This document shows positions 1 to 5,254 of a stretch of DNA of 5,254 bases, piece by piece. This DNA is from Candidatus Latescibacterota bacterium (GTDB lineage: Bacteria > Latescibacterota > 4484-107 > B68-G9): positions 1 through 5,254 of the forward strand of contig DTYS01000025.1 in NCBI GenBank assembly GCA_012961755.1, read 5' to 3'. Under the pieces are notes generated by a model. That model was given only the letters and a program-made list of their open reading frames with translations, was not told where the DNA came from and searched no databases. Position numbers and translations under genes: made by a program. Position 1 is the first letter of the stretch. The number at the start of each line of letters is the position of its first letter.

Positions 1-46
1 CGAGGAGGATCACGGTCAAGAGGAGGAAGGGGACGGAAGACCTCAT
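1..46 (-). CDS. N-terminus of an exported or membrane protein (partial, runs off left edge)
   Basis: Only the first 15 codons are in the window: MRSSVPFLLLTVILL. One Arg is followed by a long run of Leu, Val, Ile and Phe, which is the pattern of a signal peptide or first transmembrane helix, so the product probably enters or crosses the inner membrane. The ATG lies 7 bases after the fmdB stop, which suggests co-transcription. The ribosome site is unusual: a G-only run (GGGGGG) overlaps the fmdB stop and sits just 2 bases from the ATG. An in-frame ATG at 59-61 would add MNRGD and overlap the end of fmdB; it has a better purine stretch upstream but poor spacing. The start is therefore uncertain, and no family can be assigned from this fragment. 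Confidence 0.55.
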   Translation of the reverse strand, partial: MRSSVPFLLLTVILL

Positions 47-53
47 ATCCCCC

Positions 54-293
54 CTATTCATCCTTCTTATTTCCCTCCGAGGATTCCCTCTTCTCCGCCT
101 TCTTGTAGCTCTCGCTCCTGTAGTCCGTTATGTAGAACCCCGAGCCCTTAAAAAGGAACCCCCCTCCCATCCCTATGAGCCTTTTTATGCTCCCCCCACA
201 TTTCGGGCAGGTGGAGAGGGGTTCGGCGGTTATGCCCTGGAAGACCTCGAACCGATATCCACACCTTTTGCATCGGTACTCGTAGGTAGGCAT
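54..293 (-). CDS. FmdB-family zinc-ribbon protein, 79 aa
   Basis: This is a small putative regulatory or metal-binding protein of the FmdB/CxxC zinc-ribbon family. It opens with the family's hallmark MPTYEYRC. Two CxxC knuckles follow (C8/C11 and C29/C32, the second as CPKCGG), enough to bind one Zn. After the ribbon comes a glycine-rich stretch and the conserved FLFKGSGFYITDY segment (about residues 46-58), then a charged Lys/Glu/Ser tail of about 20 residues. The ATG at 293 is chosen because the family always starts MPTYEY and a strong AGGAGGTG lies 5 bases upstream; a longer frame from a TTG at 335 would run through that ribosome site. The family was named from a gene next to formamidase, but its general biochemical role is not established. 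It follows dnaK with 89 bases between, including a terminator-like hairpin, so its expression may be lower than or separate from dnaK. Confidence 0.9.
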   Translation of the reverse strand: MPTYEYRCKRCGYRFEVFQGITAEPLSTCPKCGGSIKRLIGMGGGFLFKGSGFYITDYRSESYKKAEKRESSEGNKKDE

Positions 294-306
294 AGCACCA
301 CCTCCT

Positions 307-335
307 AAGATATACCTTCCATCCTGCATGGTCAA
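307..335 (-). promoter_or_regulatory. weak candidate promoter for fmdB
   Basis: On the minus strand TTGACC (330-335) and TATCTT (307-312) are separated by exactly 17 bases, 9 of 12 matches to the housekeeping sigma consensus. The problem is position: the -10 box touches the ribosome site AGGAGG, so a transcript would begin at or inside that site and be almost leaderless. I record it only because it lies downstream of the hairpin that may end dnaK transcription. Confidence 0.2.
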
Positions 336-347
336 GATGTCCTTAGA

Positions 348-377
348 AGAGGGGACGGGCGAGGTCCCGTCCCCTTT
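348..377 (-). terminator. terminator-like hairpin after dnaK
   Basis: A perfect 9-bp GC-rich inverted repeat (351-359 GGGGACGGG with 366-374 CCCGTCCCC, 6-base loop) begins a few bases after the dnaK stop. It extends by A-T and G-U pairs to about 12 bp. In the transcript the stem is preceded by AAA and followed by UCUUCU, a poor U-tract. It resembles a Rho-independent terminator of partial efficiency. It could equally protect the dnaK mRNA 3' end while letting some read-through reach fmdB. Confidence 0.65.
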
Positions 378-382
378 GCAAG

Positions 383-2281
383 TTATTCCACGACCTCAAA
401 GTCCGCATCCACAGCCCCACCCTTGTCCCGCGAACCGCCCGAGCTGGCCTGAGATCCTCCGGTCCCAGATCCTGAAGTGCCGGTCGCCGTCCTGTACATC
501 TGGGCGGCAGCCTCGTGCCAGGCCTGGGTGAGGGCCTCGGTTGCGGACTTTATCTCGTTTATGTCCGTGCCCTTCACGGCCTCCTTAAGCCTACCCACCG
601 CCGCTTCGACCCTGGACTTCACGTCCGGGTTGAGCCTGGCCCCCATCTCACGGAGGTTCTTCTCGGTCTCGTATATGAGCTGGTCGGCCCTGTTGCGGAC
701 CTCCACGAGCTCCCTCCTCCTCCTATCCTCGGCCTCGTGCTCGCGGGCCTCCCTCATCATCCTCTCTATTTCCTCCTGAGTTAGGCCGCTGGAGGCCTCT
801 ATCCTTATGCTCTGCTCCTTACCCGTTGCCTTGTCCCTTGCGGAGACGTTGAGGATCCCGTTCGCATCTATGTCGAACGTGACCTCTATCTGGGGCACAC
901 CCCTCGGGGCCGGTGGTATTCCGTCCAGATGGAACCTGCCTATGGTCCTGTTGTCCGTCGCCATGGGACGTTCTCCCTGGAGGACGTGGATCTCCACCGA
1001 GGTCTGGTTGTCCGCCGCCGTGGTGAATATCTCGGTCTTCCTCGTGGGGATCGTGGTGTTCCTGGGGATGAGCACCGTCATGACCCCGCCTAAGGTTTCT
1101 ATCCCGAGCGAAAGCGGGGTGACGTCCAACAACAGCACATCCTTCACCTCCCCCGAGAGCACGGCCCCCTGGATGGCGGCACCGACCGCCACGACCTCAT
1201 CGGGATTTATCCCCTTGTGGGGTTCCTTCCCGAAGAACTCCCTCACCACCTCCTGCACCTTGGGCATCCTGGTCTGCCCTCCCACGAGGATGACCTCGTC
1301 TATGTCGCTCGGGGAGAGCTTGGCGTCCTTGAGGGCCTGTTCGCAAGGACCTATGGTCCTCTCTATGAGGTCCTCAACGAGCTGTTCAAGCTTCGCCCTA
1401 GTTAAGGTCTTCTGGAGGTGCTTGGGGCCACTGGCATCGGCCGTAATGAAGGGGAGGTTTATCTCGGTCTGGATGGTAGAGGAAAGTTCTACCTTAGCCT
1501 TCTCTGCTGCCTCCTTAAGGCGCTGAAGGGCCATGGGGTCCTTCCTTAAATCTATGCCGGTTTCCCTCAAGAACTCATCGGCCAGCCAGTTTATTATACG
1601 CTCGTCGAAGTCGTCGCCACCTAAGTGGGTGTCTCCGTTAGTGGCAAGGACCTCGAAGACCCCATCCCCTATCTCCAAGATGGAGATGTCGAAGGTCCCT
1701 CCGCCCAGGTCGTACACCGCTATCTTCTCGTTCTTCTTCTTGTCCAGACCGTAGGCGAGGGACGCTGCAGTGGGCTCGTTTATGATCCTGAGGACGTTAA
1801 GGCCGGCTATCTTGCCAGCGTCCTTAGTGGCCTGACGCTGGCTGTCGTTGAAGTAGGCAGGCACTGTTATCACCGCGTCCGTTACCTTCTCCCCGAGGTA
1901 GTCCTCGGCCACCTGTCGCAGGTACTGGAGTATCATGGCGGATATCTCAGGGGGAGAGTATACCTTCCCGTCCACCTCCACCCTCGCTGTATCGTTCGGT
2001 CCCGTCACCACCTTGAACGGCACCCTCCTTATCTCGTCCAGGACCTCATCGTACCTGCGACCCATGAAGCGCTTTATAGAATATATCGTGCGTTCCGCGT
2101 TGGTTATGGCCTGACGCTTCGCCGGTCCTCCGATCAGCCTCTCCCCGTCCTTGGTGAACGCCACCACGGAAGGGGTGGTCCTGCTGCCCTCGGAGTTGGG
2201 TATCACGACCGGGTTGCCGCCCTCCATGACCGCCACGCAGGAGTTGGTCGTCCCCAAGTCTATGCCTATAACCCTTCCCAT
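383..2281 (-). CDS. dnaK: molecular chaperone DnaK (Hsp70), 632 aa
   Basis: ATP-dependent cytoplasmic Hsp70 that binds exposed hydrophobic segments of unfolded proteins and works with DnaJ and a GrpE exchange factor. It is full length. Visible landmarks: phosphate-1 loop DLGTTNS (8-14), NEPTAASLAYG (168-178), phosphate-2 loop DLGGGTFD (191-198) with the Thr at 196, ILVGGQTRMP (331-340), and the hydrophobic interdomain linker DVLLLDVTPL (381-390). The beta-sandwich peptide-binding domain runs to about 500, the helical lid to about 598, then a Gly/Ser-rich linker and the acidic end DADFEVVE. The segment around residues 78-102 is the insertion typical of diderm DnaK. Three in-frame ATGs occur (2290, 2287, 2281). 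The third is chosen because AAAGGAG abuts the first but stands 9 bases from the third, and the protein then begins MGRVIGIDLGTTNS like its relatives. grpE and hrcA are not in the window. Confidence 0.98.
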   Translation of the reverse strand: MGRVIGIDLGTTNSCVAVMEGGNPVVIPNSEGSRTTPSVVAFTKDGERLIGGPAKRQAITNAERTIYSIKRFMGRRYDEVLDEIRRVPFKVVTGPNDTARVEVDGKVYSPPEISAMILQYLRQVAEDYLGEKVTDAVITVPAYFNDSQRQATKDAGKIAGLNVLRIINEPTAASLAYGLDKKKNEKIAVYDLGGGTFDISILEIGDGVFEVLATNGDTHLGGDDFDERIINWLADEFLRETGIDLRKDPMALQRLKEAAEKAKVELSSTIQTEINLPFITADASGPKHLQKTLTRAKLEQLVEDLIERTIGPCEQALKDAKLSPSDIDEVILVGGQTRMPKVQEVVREFFGKEPHKGINPDEVVAVGAAIQGAVLSGEVKDVLLLDVTPLSLGIETLGGVMTVLIPRNTTIPTRKTEIFTTAADNQTSVEIHVLQGERPMATDNRTIGRFHLDGIPPAPRGVPQIEVTFDIDANGILNVSARDKATGKEQSIRIEASSGLTQEEIERMMREAREHEAEDRRRRELVEVRNRADQLIYETEKNLREMGARLNPDVKSRVEAAVGRLKEAVKGTDINEIKSATEALTQAWHEAAAQMYRTATGTSGSGTGGSQASSGGSRDKGGAVDADFEVVE

Positions 2282-2289
2282 ATGCATCA

Positions 2290-2325
2290 TCTCCTTTCTT
2301 TAAGGGTTTGCTTCAAGAAAAGAGA
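2290..2325 (-). promoter_or_regulatory. possible leader helix masking the dnaK ribosome-binding site
   Basis: In the dnaK leader RNA, UCUCUUUUCUU (minus strand, 2325 to 2315) can pair with AAGAAAGGAGA (2300 to 2290) over 11 bp with one G-U pair and a 14-base loop. The second arm contains the AAAGGAG ribosome site and the A of the first ATG, so pairing would block initiation. The helix is mostly A-U and could melt on warming, as in RNA thermometers. A competing 6-bp hairpin, UUUGCU (2330-2325) with AGCAAA (2312-2307), takes the loop and would leave the site free. No folding energy was computed. A purine-rich ribosome site downstream of a pyrimidine tract can pair by chance. Confidence 0.35.
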
Positions 2326-2349
2326 GCAAAATCCATACCATACTCAAAC

Positions 2350-2364
2350 GGGGCCCGAGGCCCC
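2350..2364 (-). other. GC hairpin in the dnaK leader
   Basis: GGGGCC and GGCCCC pair perfectly around a 3-base loop (TCG on the minus strand), about 50 bases after the dksA stop. Only GUUUG follows, so it is a weak terminator at best. It could attenuate read-through from htrA-dksA into dnaK. If dnaK transcription starts near 2372, it would instead form a stem close to the 5' end of the message. A neighbouring C-run (2366-2370) could compete for the same G residues. Confidence 0.4.
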
Positions 2365-2375
2365 AGGGGGATAAA

Positions 2376-2386
2376 GCCATTATGGC
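2376..2386. repeat. 11-bp palindrome over the candidate -10 box
   Basis: GCCAT-T-ATGGC is a perfect inverted repeat with a single central base, and it encloses the CATAAT hexamer read on the minus strand. A dimeric regulator binding here would block the promoter. The repeat is short and could be chance. It does not resemble the CIRCE operator of HrcA. Confidence 0.3.
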
Positions 2387-2407
2387 AAAGTTAGGTCGCA
2401 GTGACAG
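2379..2407 (-). promoter_or_regulatory. candidate housekeeping-type promoter for dnaK
   Basis: CTGTCA (2402-2407) and CATAAT (2379-2384) are separated by exactly 17 bases on the minus strand, with 4/6 and 5/6 matches to the sigma-70-type consensus. The start point would fall near 2372, giving a leader of about 90 bases that carries the GC hairpin and the possible ribosome-site helix. It starts just 6 bases past the dksA stop, in the only sizeable non-coding gap of the window, which supports a separate dnaK transcript. No sigma-32-type boxes were recognised. Confidence 0.45.
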
Positions 2408-2412
2408 GCAGT

Positions 2413-2859
2413 CTACACCTCCTCGTCGACCTCGTCCGCTGCCGGCTCAAGGGCCTCATCCTCCTCGGTCCATTGCCTTAGCGGGGAGGATATGAGGGCC
2501 TGGCTCGCCCTGCTCTGACGTTCCAGCTCCTGCTGGCAGGAGAGGCAGAGGGAGGCTGTGGGTATGGCCTCAAGCCTCTCCTCAGATATCTCCCTACCGC
2601 ACCTTACGCAGATCCCGTAGGTACCCTCCTTTATCCTCTCTAAGGCCTGGTTGACGGCCTCCAAGCCCTCCGTATGTCTGTCTACGAAGCTGCTCAGAAG
2701 TTCCCTCCCCTCGCTCGAGAACGCTTTGTCTATCTCCTCTATCAAGGTTTCCTCGGAGGTCTCCTTCAGATCCTCCTGCACGTTGCTCAAGCCGCGGAGG
2801 ATGCGCTCCCTCTCCTTCAGTACGAGCTTGGTGAAGTACTTTAACTTCTCCTGATCCAT
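2413..2859 (-). CDS. dksA: DksA/TraR-family zinc-finger RNA polymerase-binding protein, 148 aa
   Basis: Family members enter the secondary channel of RNA polymerase and alter promoter choice, often together with ppGpp. Residues 1 to about 75 are rich in Leu, Glu and Lys and should form the two-helix coiled coil. Its tip region reads EEIDKA (41-46), matching the E. coli DksA tip pattern D-x-x-D-x-A at the key Asp (D44) and Ala (A46). A four-Cys finger follows, C84-x2-C87-x17-C105-x2-C108, with the classic spacing. The last 18 residues form an acidic tail (ten Asp/Glu). The ATG at 2859 is chosen because GGGAGGTGG lies just upstream and relatives start MD-EKL-YF. An ATG at 2880 overlaps the htrA stop as ATGA, has a weaker site, and would add seven residues. 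Spacing to htrA is 17 bases. I see the family clearly; whether it responds to ppGpp like E. coli DksA or is a shorter Bacillus-type relative is open. Confidence 0.88.
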   Translation of the reverse strand: MDQEKLKYFTKLVLKERERILRGLSNVQEDLKETSEETLIEEIDKAFSSEGRELLSSFVDRHTEGLEAVNQALERIKEGTYGICVRCGREISEERLEAIPTASLCLSCQQELERQSRASQALISSPLRQWTEEDEALEPAADEVDEEV

Positions 2860-2876
2860 AGGTACCACCTCCCTCG

Positions 2877-4322
2877 TCATTTTTCCTCTTCCGGCACCCT
2901 GAGGGCCACGTAGAAGGTACGATCGCCCCGGCGGATCAGGAAGAGCACGGCCTGGCCGGGCTCCAGGTCCTTAAGGGCCTTCCTGTAGTCCTCGACCGAA
3001 CGGACCCTTTTCCCCCCCACCTCCTTTATCAGGTCCCCCCTCCTTATCCCCTTGTCGTCCGCGGGACTTCCCGGTTCCACCGATTTGACCACAACCCCCT
3101 CCTCGCCTTCGTACCCGAGCCTTTCGGCCAAGTCCTTGGTGAGGGTCTGGACTCCTATCCCGAGTTTCCTGAAGGTCCGGGGCTTACCTTCGGCCAAGGC
3201 CTCCCTTGGTGGCCTTTCCCCGAGCTTGACCCTCACCTTACGGAGTTTGCCGTCCCTCCACACGATGAGCTCCACCCTGGTCCCCGGCTCATATTTGGCT
3301 ATTATGCGCATAAGGTGTGAGGCGTTTTCAATCTCCTGGTCGTCCACCTTAATTATAACGTCCCCCTTCTTGAGCTTCCCTTCGGAAGGTCCTCCCTCTA
3401 TCACCTGGTTTACTATGGCCCCACCTTTTTCCTTGAGGCCCAAGGCGTCGGCCATATCCTTATCCACGTCCCCTATCCCCACCCCGAGGTAGCCCCTCAC
3501 CACCCTTCCGGTCTGGACTATCTCGTATAGCACTTCCCTGGCCATGTTCGAGGGTATAGCGAAGCAGATCCCCACGTACGCCCCTACCGTCGGCTTGGTC
3601 TGTATGGCAGTGTTTATTCCCACTATCTCGGCCCTTATGTTCACTAAGGGGCCTCCACTATTTCCCGGGTTTATGGCGGCATCGGTCTGGATGAAGTTCT
3701 GATAGGTCGGCGCTTCGGGAAGGTTAAGGCCCCTGCGTCCTTTGGCGCTCACAATGCCCATAGTGAGGGTGTGGTACTCACGGAACGGGTTCCCGACGGC
3801 GAGCACTATCTCCCCGACTTCGAGCTCGTCGGAGTCCCCGAACGGGAGGCTCTGCACGTCCTGGGTCTTCATCTCGAGCACCGCTAGGTCGGTCTCCGGG
3901 TCCCTACCCTTGACCTTGACCTCCTCCTCCCTCCCGTCGTAGAACACCACCGTTATCTTGTCCGCTCCCTTGATCACATGGTTGTTGCTGAGTATGTACT
4001 TCTTACCGTCACCTCCGTCCACTATCACGCCCGAGCCCAGACCCCTGTGCACCCCCGGAGGGGGTTCGGGGAACGGGAAGAACCTCCTCCAAAAGTCTCC
4101 GAAGGGCCACTCCTCAAAAGGAGATGGGACCTGAACGCCCTTGACCTTCTCCAGGGTCTCTATGACCACGACCGAGGGTATGACCCTCTTCGCCACGGCC
4201 GCGAAGGCCTTATTTATGGCTTCCACCTGGGATATCGCCCTCTCCTCATCCTTGGTGAACGCATATGTATTTACACCCCACAGAATTCCTATAACTCCCA
4301 GGATGACAGGAACCTTACGCAT
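2877..4322 (-). CDS. HtrA/Do-family (DegP-like) periplasmic serine protease with two PDZ domains, 481 aa
   Basis: Protease-chaperone that degrades misfolded proteins outside the inner membrane. A signal peptide is clear: MRK, a hydrophobic core (5-17), and likely cleavage after TYA (residue 21). The trypsin-like domain spans about 37-270, with triad His115 (SNNHVI), Asp145 (TDLAVL) and Ser222 (NPGNSGGPLV). The LA-loop region (66-90) is rich in Pro, Phe and Trp. PDZ1 covers about 275-367 (RGYLGVGI start) and PDZ2 about 386-475 (LGIGVQTL start), the domain plan and length of DegP/DegQ. The normally glycine third position of GIGFAIPS is Cys253 here. The ATG at 4322 has AAGGAGG a few bases upstream; a longer reading from a TTG at 4337 would include that site and is rejected. 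The dnaJ stop lies 11 bases upstream, so the two genes are probably one operon. DegP, DegQ and other subtypes cannot be separated from sequence alone. Confidence 0.96.
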   Translation of the reverse strand: MRKVPVILGVIGILWGVNTYAFTKDEERAISQVEAINKAFAAVAKRVIPSVVVIETLEKVKGVQVPSPFEEWPFGDFWRRFFPFPEPPPGVHRGLGSGVIVDGGDGKKYILSNNHVIKGADKITVVFYDGREEEVKVKGRDPETDLAVLEMKTQDVQSLPFGDSDELEVGEIVLAVGNPFREYHTLTMGIVSAKGRRGLNLPEAPTYQNFIQTDAAINPGNSGGPLVNIRAEIVGINTAIQTKPTVGAYVGICFAIPSNMAREVLYEIVQTGRVVRGYLGVGIGDVDKDMADALGLKEKGGAIVNQVIEGGPSEGKLKKGDVIIKVDDQEIENASHLMRIIAKYEPGTRVELIVWRDGKLRKVRVKLGERPPREALAEGKPRTFRKLGIGVQTLTKDLAERLGYEGEEGVVVKSVEPGSPADDKGIRRGDLIKEVGGKRVRSVEDYRKALKDLEPGQAVLFLIRRGDRTFYVALRVPEEEK

Positions 4323-4333
4323 GGTAACCTCCT

Positions 4334-5254
4334 TCAAGTTGTTCTCACCTTAACGTACAAGTCTCCCCTCCCGGGGACCCCGAGTCCCCTGAGCCTGAAA
4401 GTCTGACCGTCCCTTGTACCTGGGGGGAGCTTGAGCTCTACCTTCCTTCCGTCCAAGGTCCTTAACCTCACCCTCGTCCCCCTTTCGGCCTTCTCCCGAG
4501 GTACGGAGACCTCGCAGAGCAGGTCGTCCCCCTCCCTTCCGAAGAACCTGTGAGGTCTCACCCTCACGGTCAGGATGAGGTCACCCGGAGGTCCCCCGGT
4601 CCCTGGACTGCCCTGTCCCTTCAGCCGCACTTGGCCGCCGTCATCGATTCCGGGGGGAAGTTTGACGCTGTACTTCCTCACGACGGAGGCACGACCGGTT
4701 CCACCGCACCTTTCGCAGTTCCGAGAGATCATCCTCCCCCTACCGTAGCAGGTGGGACAGGTCCTGCTCACGGCGAACCCACCCTGCACGTAGGATACGG
4801 TTCCGAGGCCGTGGCAGGTAGGACAGACCTCGGATGCGCTTCCGGGCTGGGCTCCTGTGCCACCGCATACCGGACAGGGCTCCTCCTTAGGAACGGACAC
4901 CGTCACATCTCCACCTAATACAGCGGTTTCGAACGGAACCTCGACCTCAGCGTATACATCCTCCCCCCTGACTGGCCCGTAGCTCTTTGGCCTTCCCCAC
5001 CTCCCGAAGTCGAAGAGCTCCCCTAAGAGGTCGCCCAGCCATCCGAACCCCCCTAGGTCGAAGGAGAAGCCCCTGCGGAAGATTTCATCTATGTTGAAGG
5101 CCCCGGACGCGCCGAACTTGCGCAACTGGTCGTACTGCCTCCTCTTCTCCGGGTCCGAGAGCACCTCGTAGGCCTCGGATATCTCCTTGAACTTCTCCTC
5201 GGCGGCTCTGTTTCCAGGGTTGGCGTCCGGGTGGTACTGGCGGGCGAGCCTCCG
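4334..5254 (-). CDS. dnaJ: DnaJ (Hsp40) co-chaperone, N-terminus beyond right edge, short C-terminus
   Basis: Co-chaperone that delivers substrates to DnaK and stimulates its ATPase. The reading frame is open to the window edge, giving 306 residues, with roughly 25 missing at the N-terminus judging by the usual HPD position. The J-domain HPD is at residues 8-10 of the fragment (codons 5225-5233), followed by EKFKEISEAYEVLSD and RRQYDQ. A Gly/Phe-rich segment covers about 47-90. Four CxxCxGxG zinc motifs start at fragment residues 127, 144, 166 and 180 (CPVCGGTG, CPTCHGLG, CPTCYGRG, CERCGGTG). The two C-terminal beta domains follow (about 190-303). The protein then stops at GDLYVKVRTT, where canonical DnaJ continues for some 40-50 residues that include the dimerisation segment. 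The htrA ribosome site follows at once, so no frameshifted remainder is hidden. The GTG at 5164 lies inside the J-domain and is not a start. Confidence 0.96.
   Translation of the reverse strand, partial: RRLARQYHPDANPGNRAAEEKFKEISEAYEVLSDPEKRRQYDQLRKFGASGAFNIDEIFRRGFSFDLGGFGWLGDLLGELFDFGRWGRPKSYGPVRGEDVYAEVEVPFETAVLGGDVTVSVPKEEPCPVCGGTGAQPGSASEVCPTCHGLGTVSYVQGGFAVSRTCPTCYGRGRMISRNCERCGGTGRASVVRKYSVKLPPGIDDGGQVRLKGQGSPGTGGPPGDLILTVRVRPHRFFGREGDDLLCEVSVPREKAERGTRVRLRTLDGRKVELKLPPGTRDGQTFRLRGLGVPGRGDLYVKVRTT

Noticed and set aside
328..531. Proline-rich open frame on the plus strand over the dnaK 3' end
   Set aside because: It is the complement of the Gly/Ser-rich DnaK tail and the terminator hairpin; the proline content follows from GC-rich complement codons.
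807..1526. Open frame of 239 codons on the plus strand, opposite dnaK
   Set aside because: Long antisense frames opposite dnaK are a known by-product of its codon use. This one has no recognisable motif or ribosome site, and its composition mirrors the dnaK codons.
1625..2374. Open frame of 249 codons on the plus strand, opposite the dnaK N-terminus and leader
   Set aside because: It is antisense to the most conserved part of dnaK, has a low-complexity His/Arg/Gly/Val composition, and matches no family I recognise.
2282..2412. CIRCE operator or sigma-32 promoter before dnaK
   Set aside because: I looked by eye for TTAGCACTC/GAGTGCTAA half-sites and for the sigma-32 -10 element and found neither.
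4323..4345. Frameshift or lost 3' end of dnaJ
   Set aside because: Only 11 bases separate the dnaJ stop from the htrA ATG, and they hold a good htrA ribosome site, so there is no room for a displaced C-terminal segment.
3978..4406. Open frame of 142 codons on the plus strand across the htrA/dnaJ junction
   Set aside because: It is the complement of two well-supported genes, with no ribosome site or domain signal.

Overview
The window looks like bacterial chromosome from an organism whose phylum I cannot name. It is GC-rich by eye. Arginine is often AGG and isoleucine often ATA, a codon preference seen in many thermophiles. DnaK carries the extra N-terminal segment typical of diderm (Gram-negative-type) Hsp70s, and HtrA has a signal peptide. 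A thermophilic or moderately thermophilic diderm is therefore my best inference, not something the sequence proves.

Every real gene lies on the minus strand, so transcription runs from high to low coordinates. In that order: a dnaJ-type co-chaperone cut by the right edge (4334-5254); a periplasmic HtrA/Do serine protease with two PDZ domains (2877-4322); a DksA/TraR-type zinc-finger RNA polymerase-binding protein (2413-2859); a leader of about 130 bases with a candidate promoter, two alternative hairpins and a possible ribosome-site-masking helix; dnaK (383-2281); a terminator-like hairpin (348-377); an FmdB-type small zinc-ribbon protein (54-293); and the first 15 codons of a membrane or exported protein leaving at the left edge (1-46). 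The first three genes are spaced by 11 and 17 bases and look like one transcription unit. dnaK may be read both from that unit and from its own promoter.

The genes form a protein-quality-control neighbourhood. DnaJ and DnaK fold cytoplasmic proteins, HtrA degrades or refolds damaged proteins outside the inner membrane, and the DksA-like protein could tie transcription to stress or starvation. No grpE, hrcA, CIRCE element, transfer RNA, mobile element, CRISPR array or phage gene is visible. The families are all well known. The points most worth checking are the gene order (dnaJ and dnaK separated by htrA and dksA), a DnaJ that stops before the usual C-terminal dimerisation segment, and a leader RNA that could hide the dnaK ribosome-binding site in an 11-bp helix.
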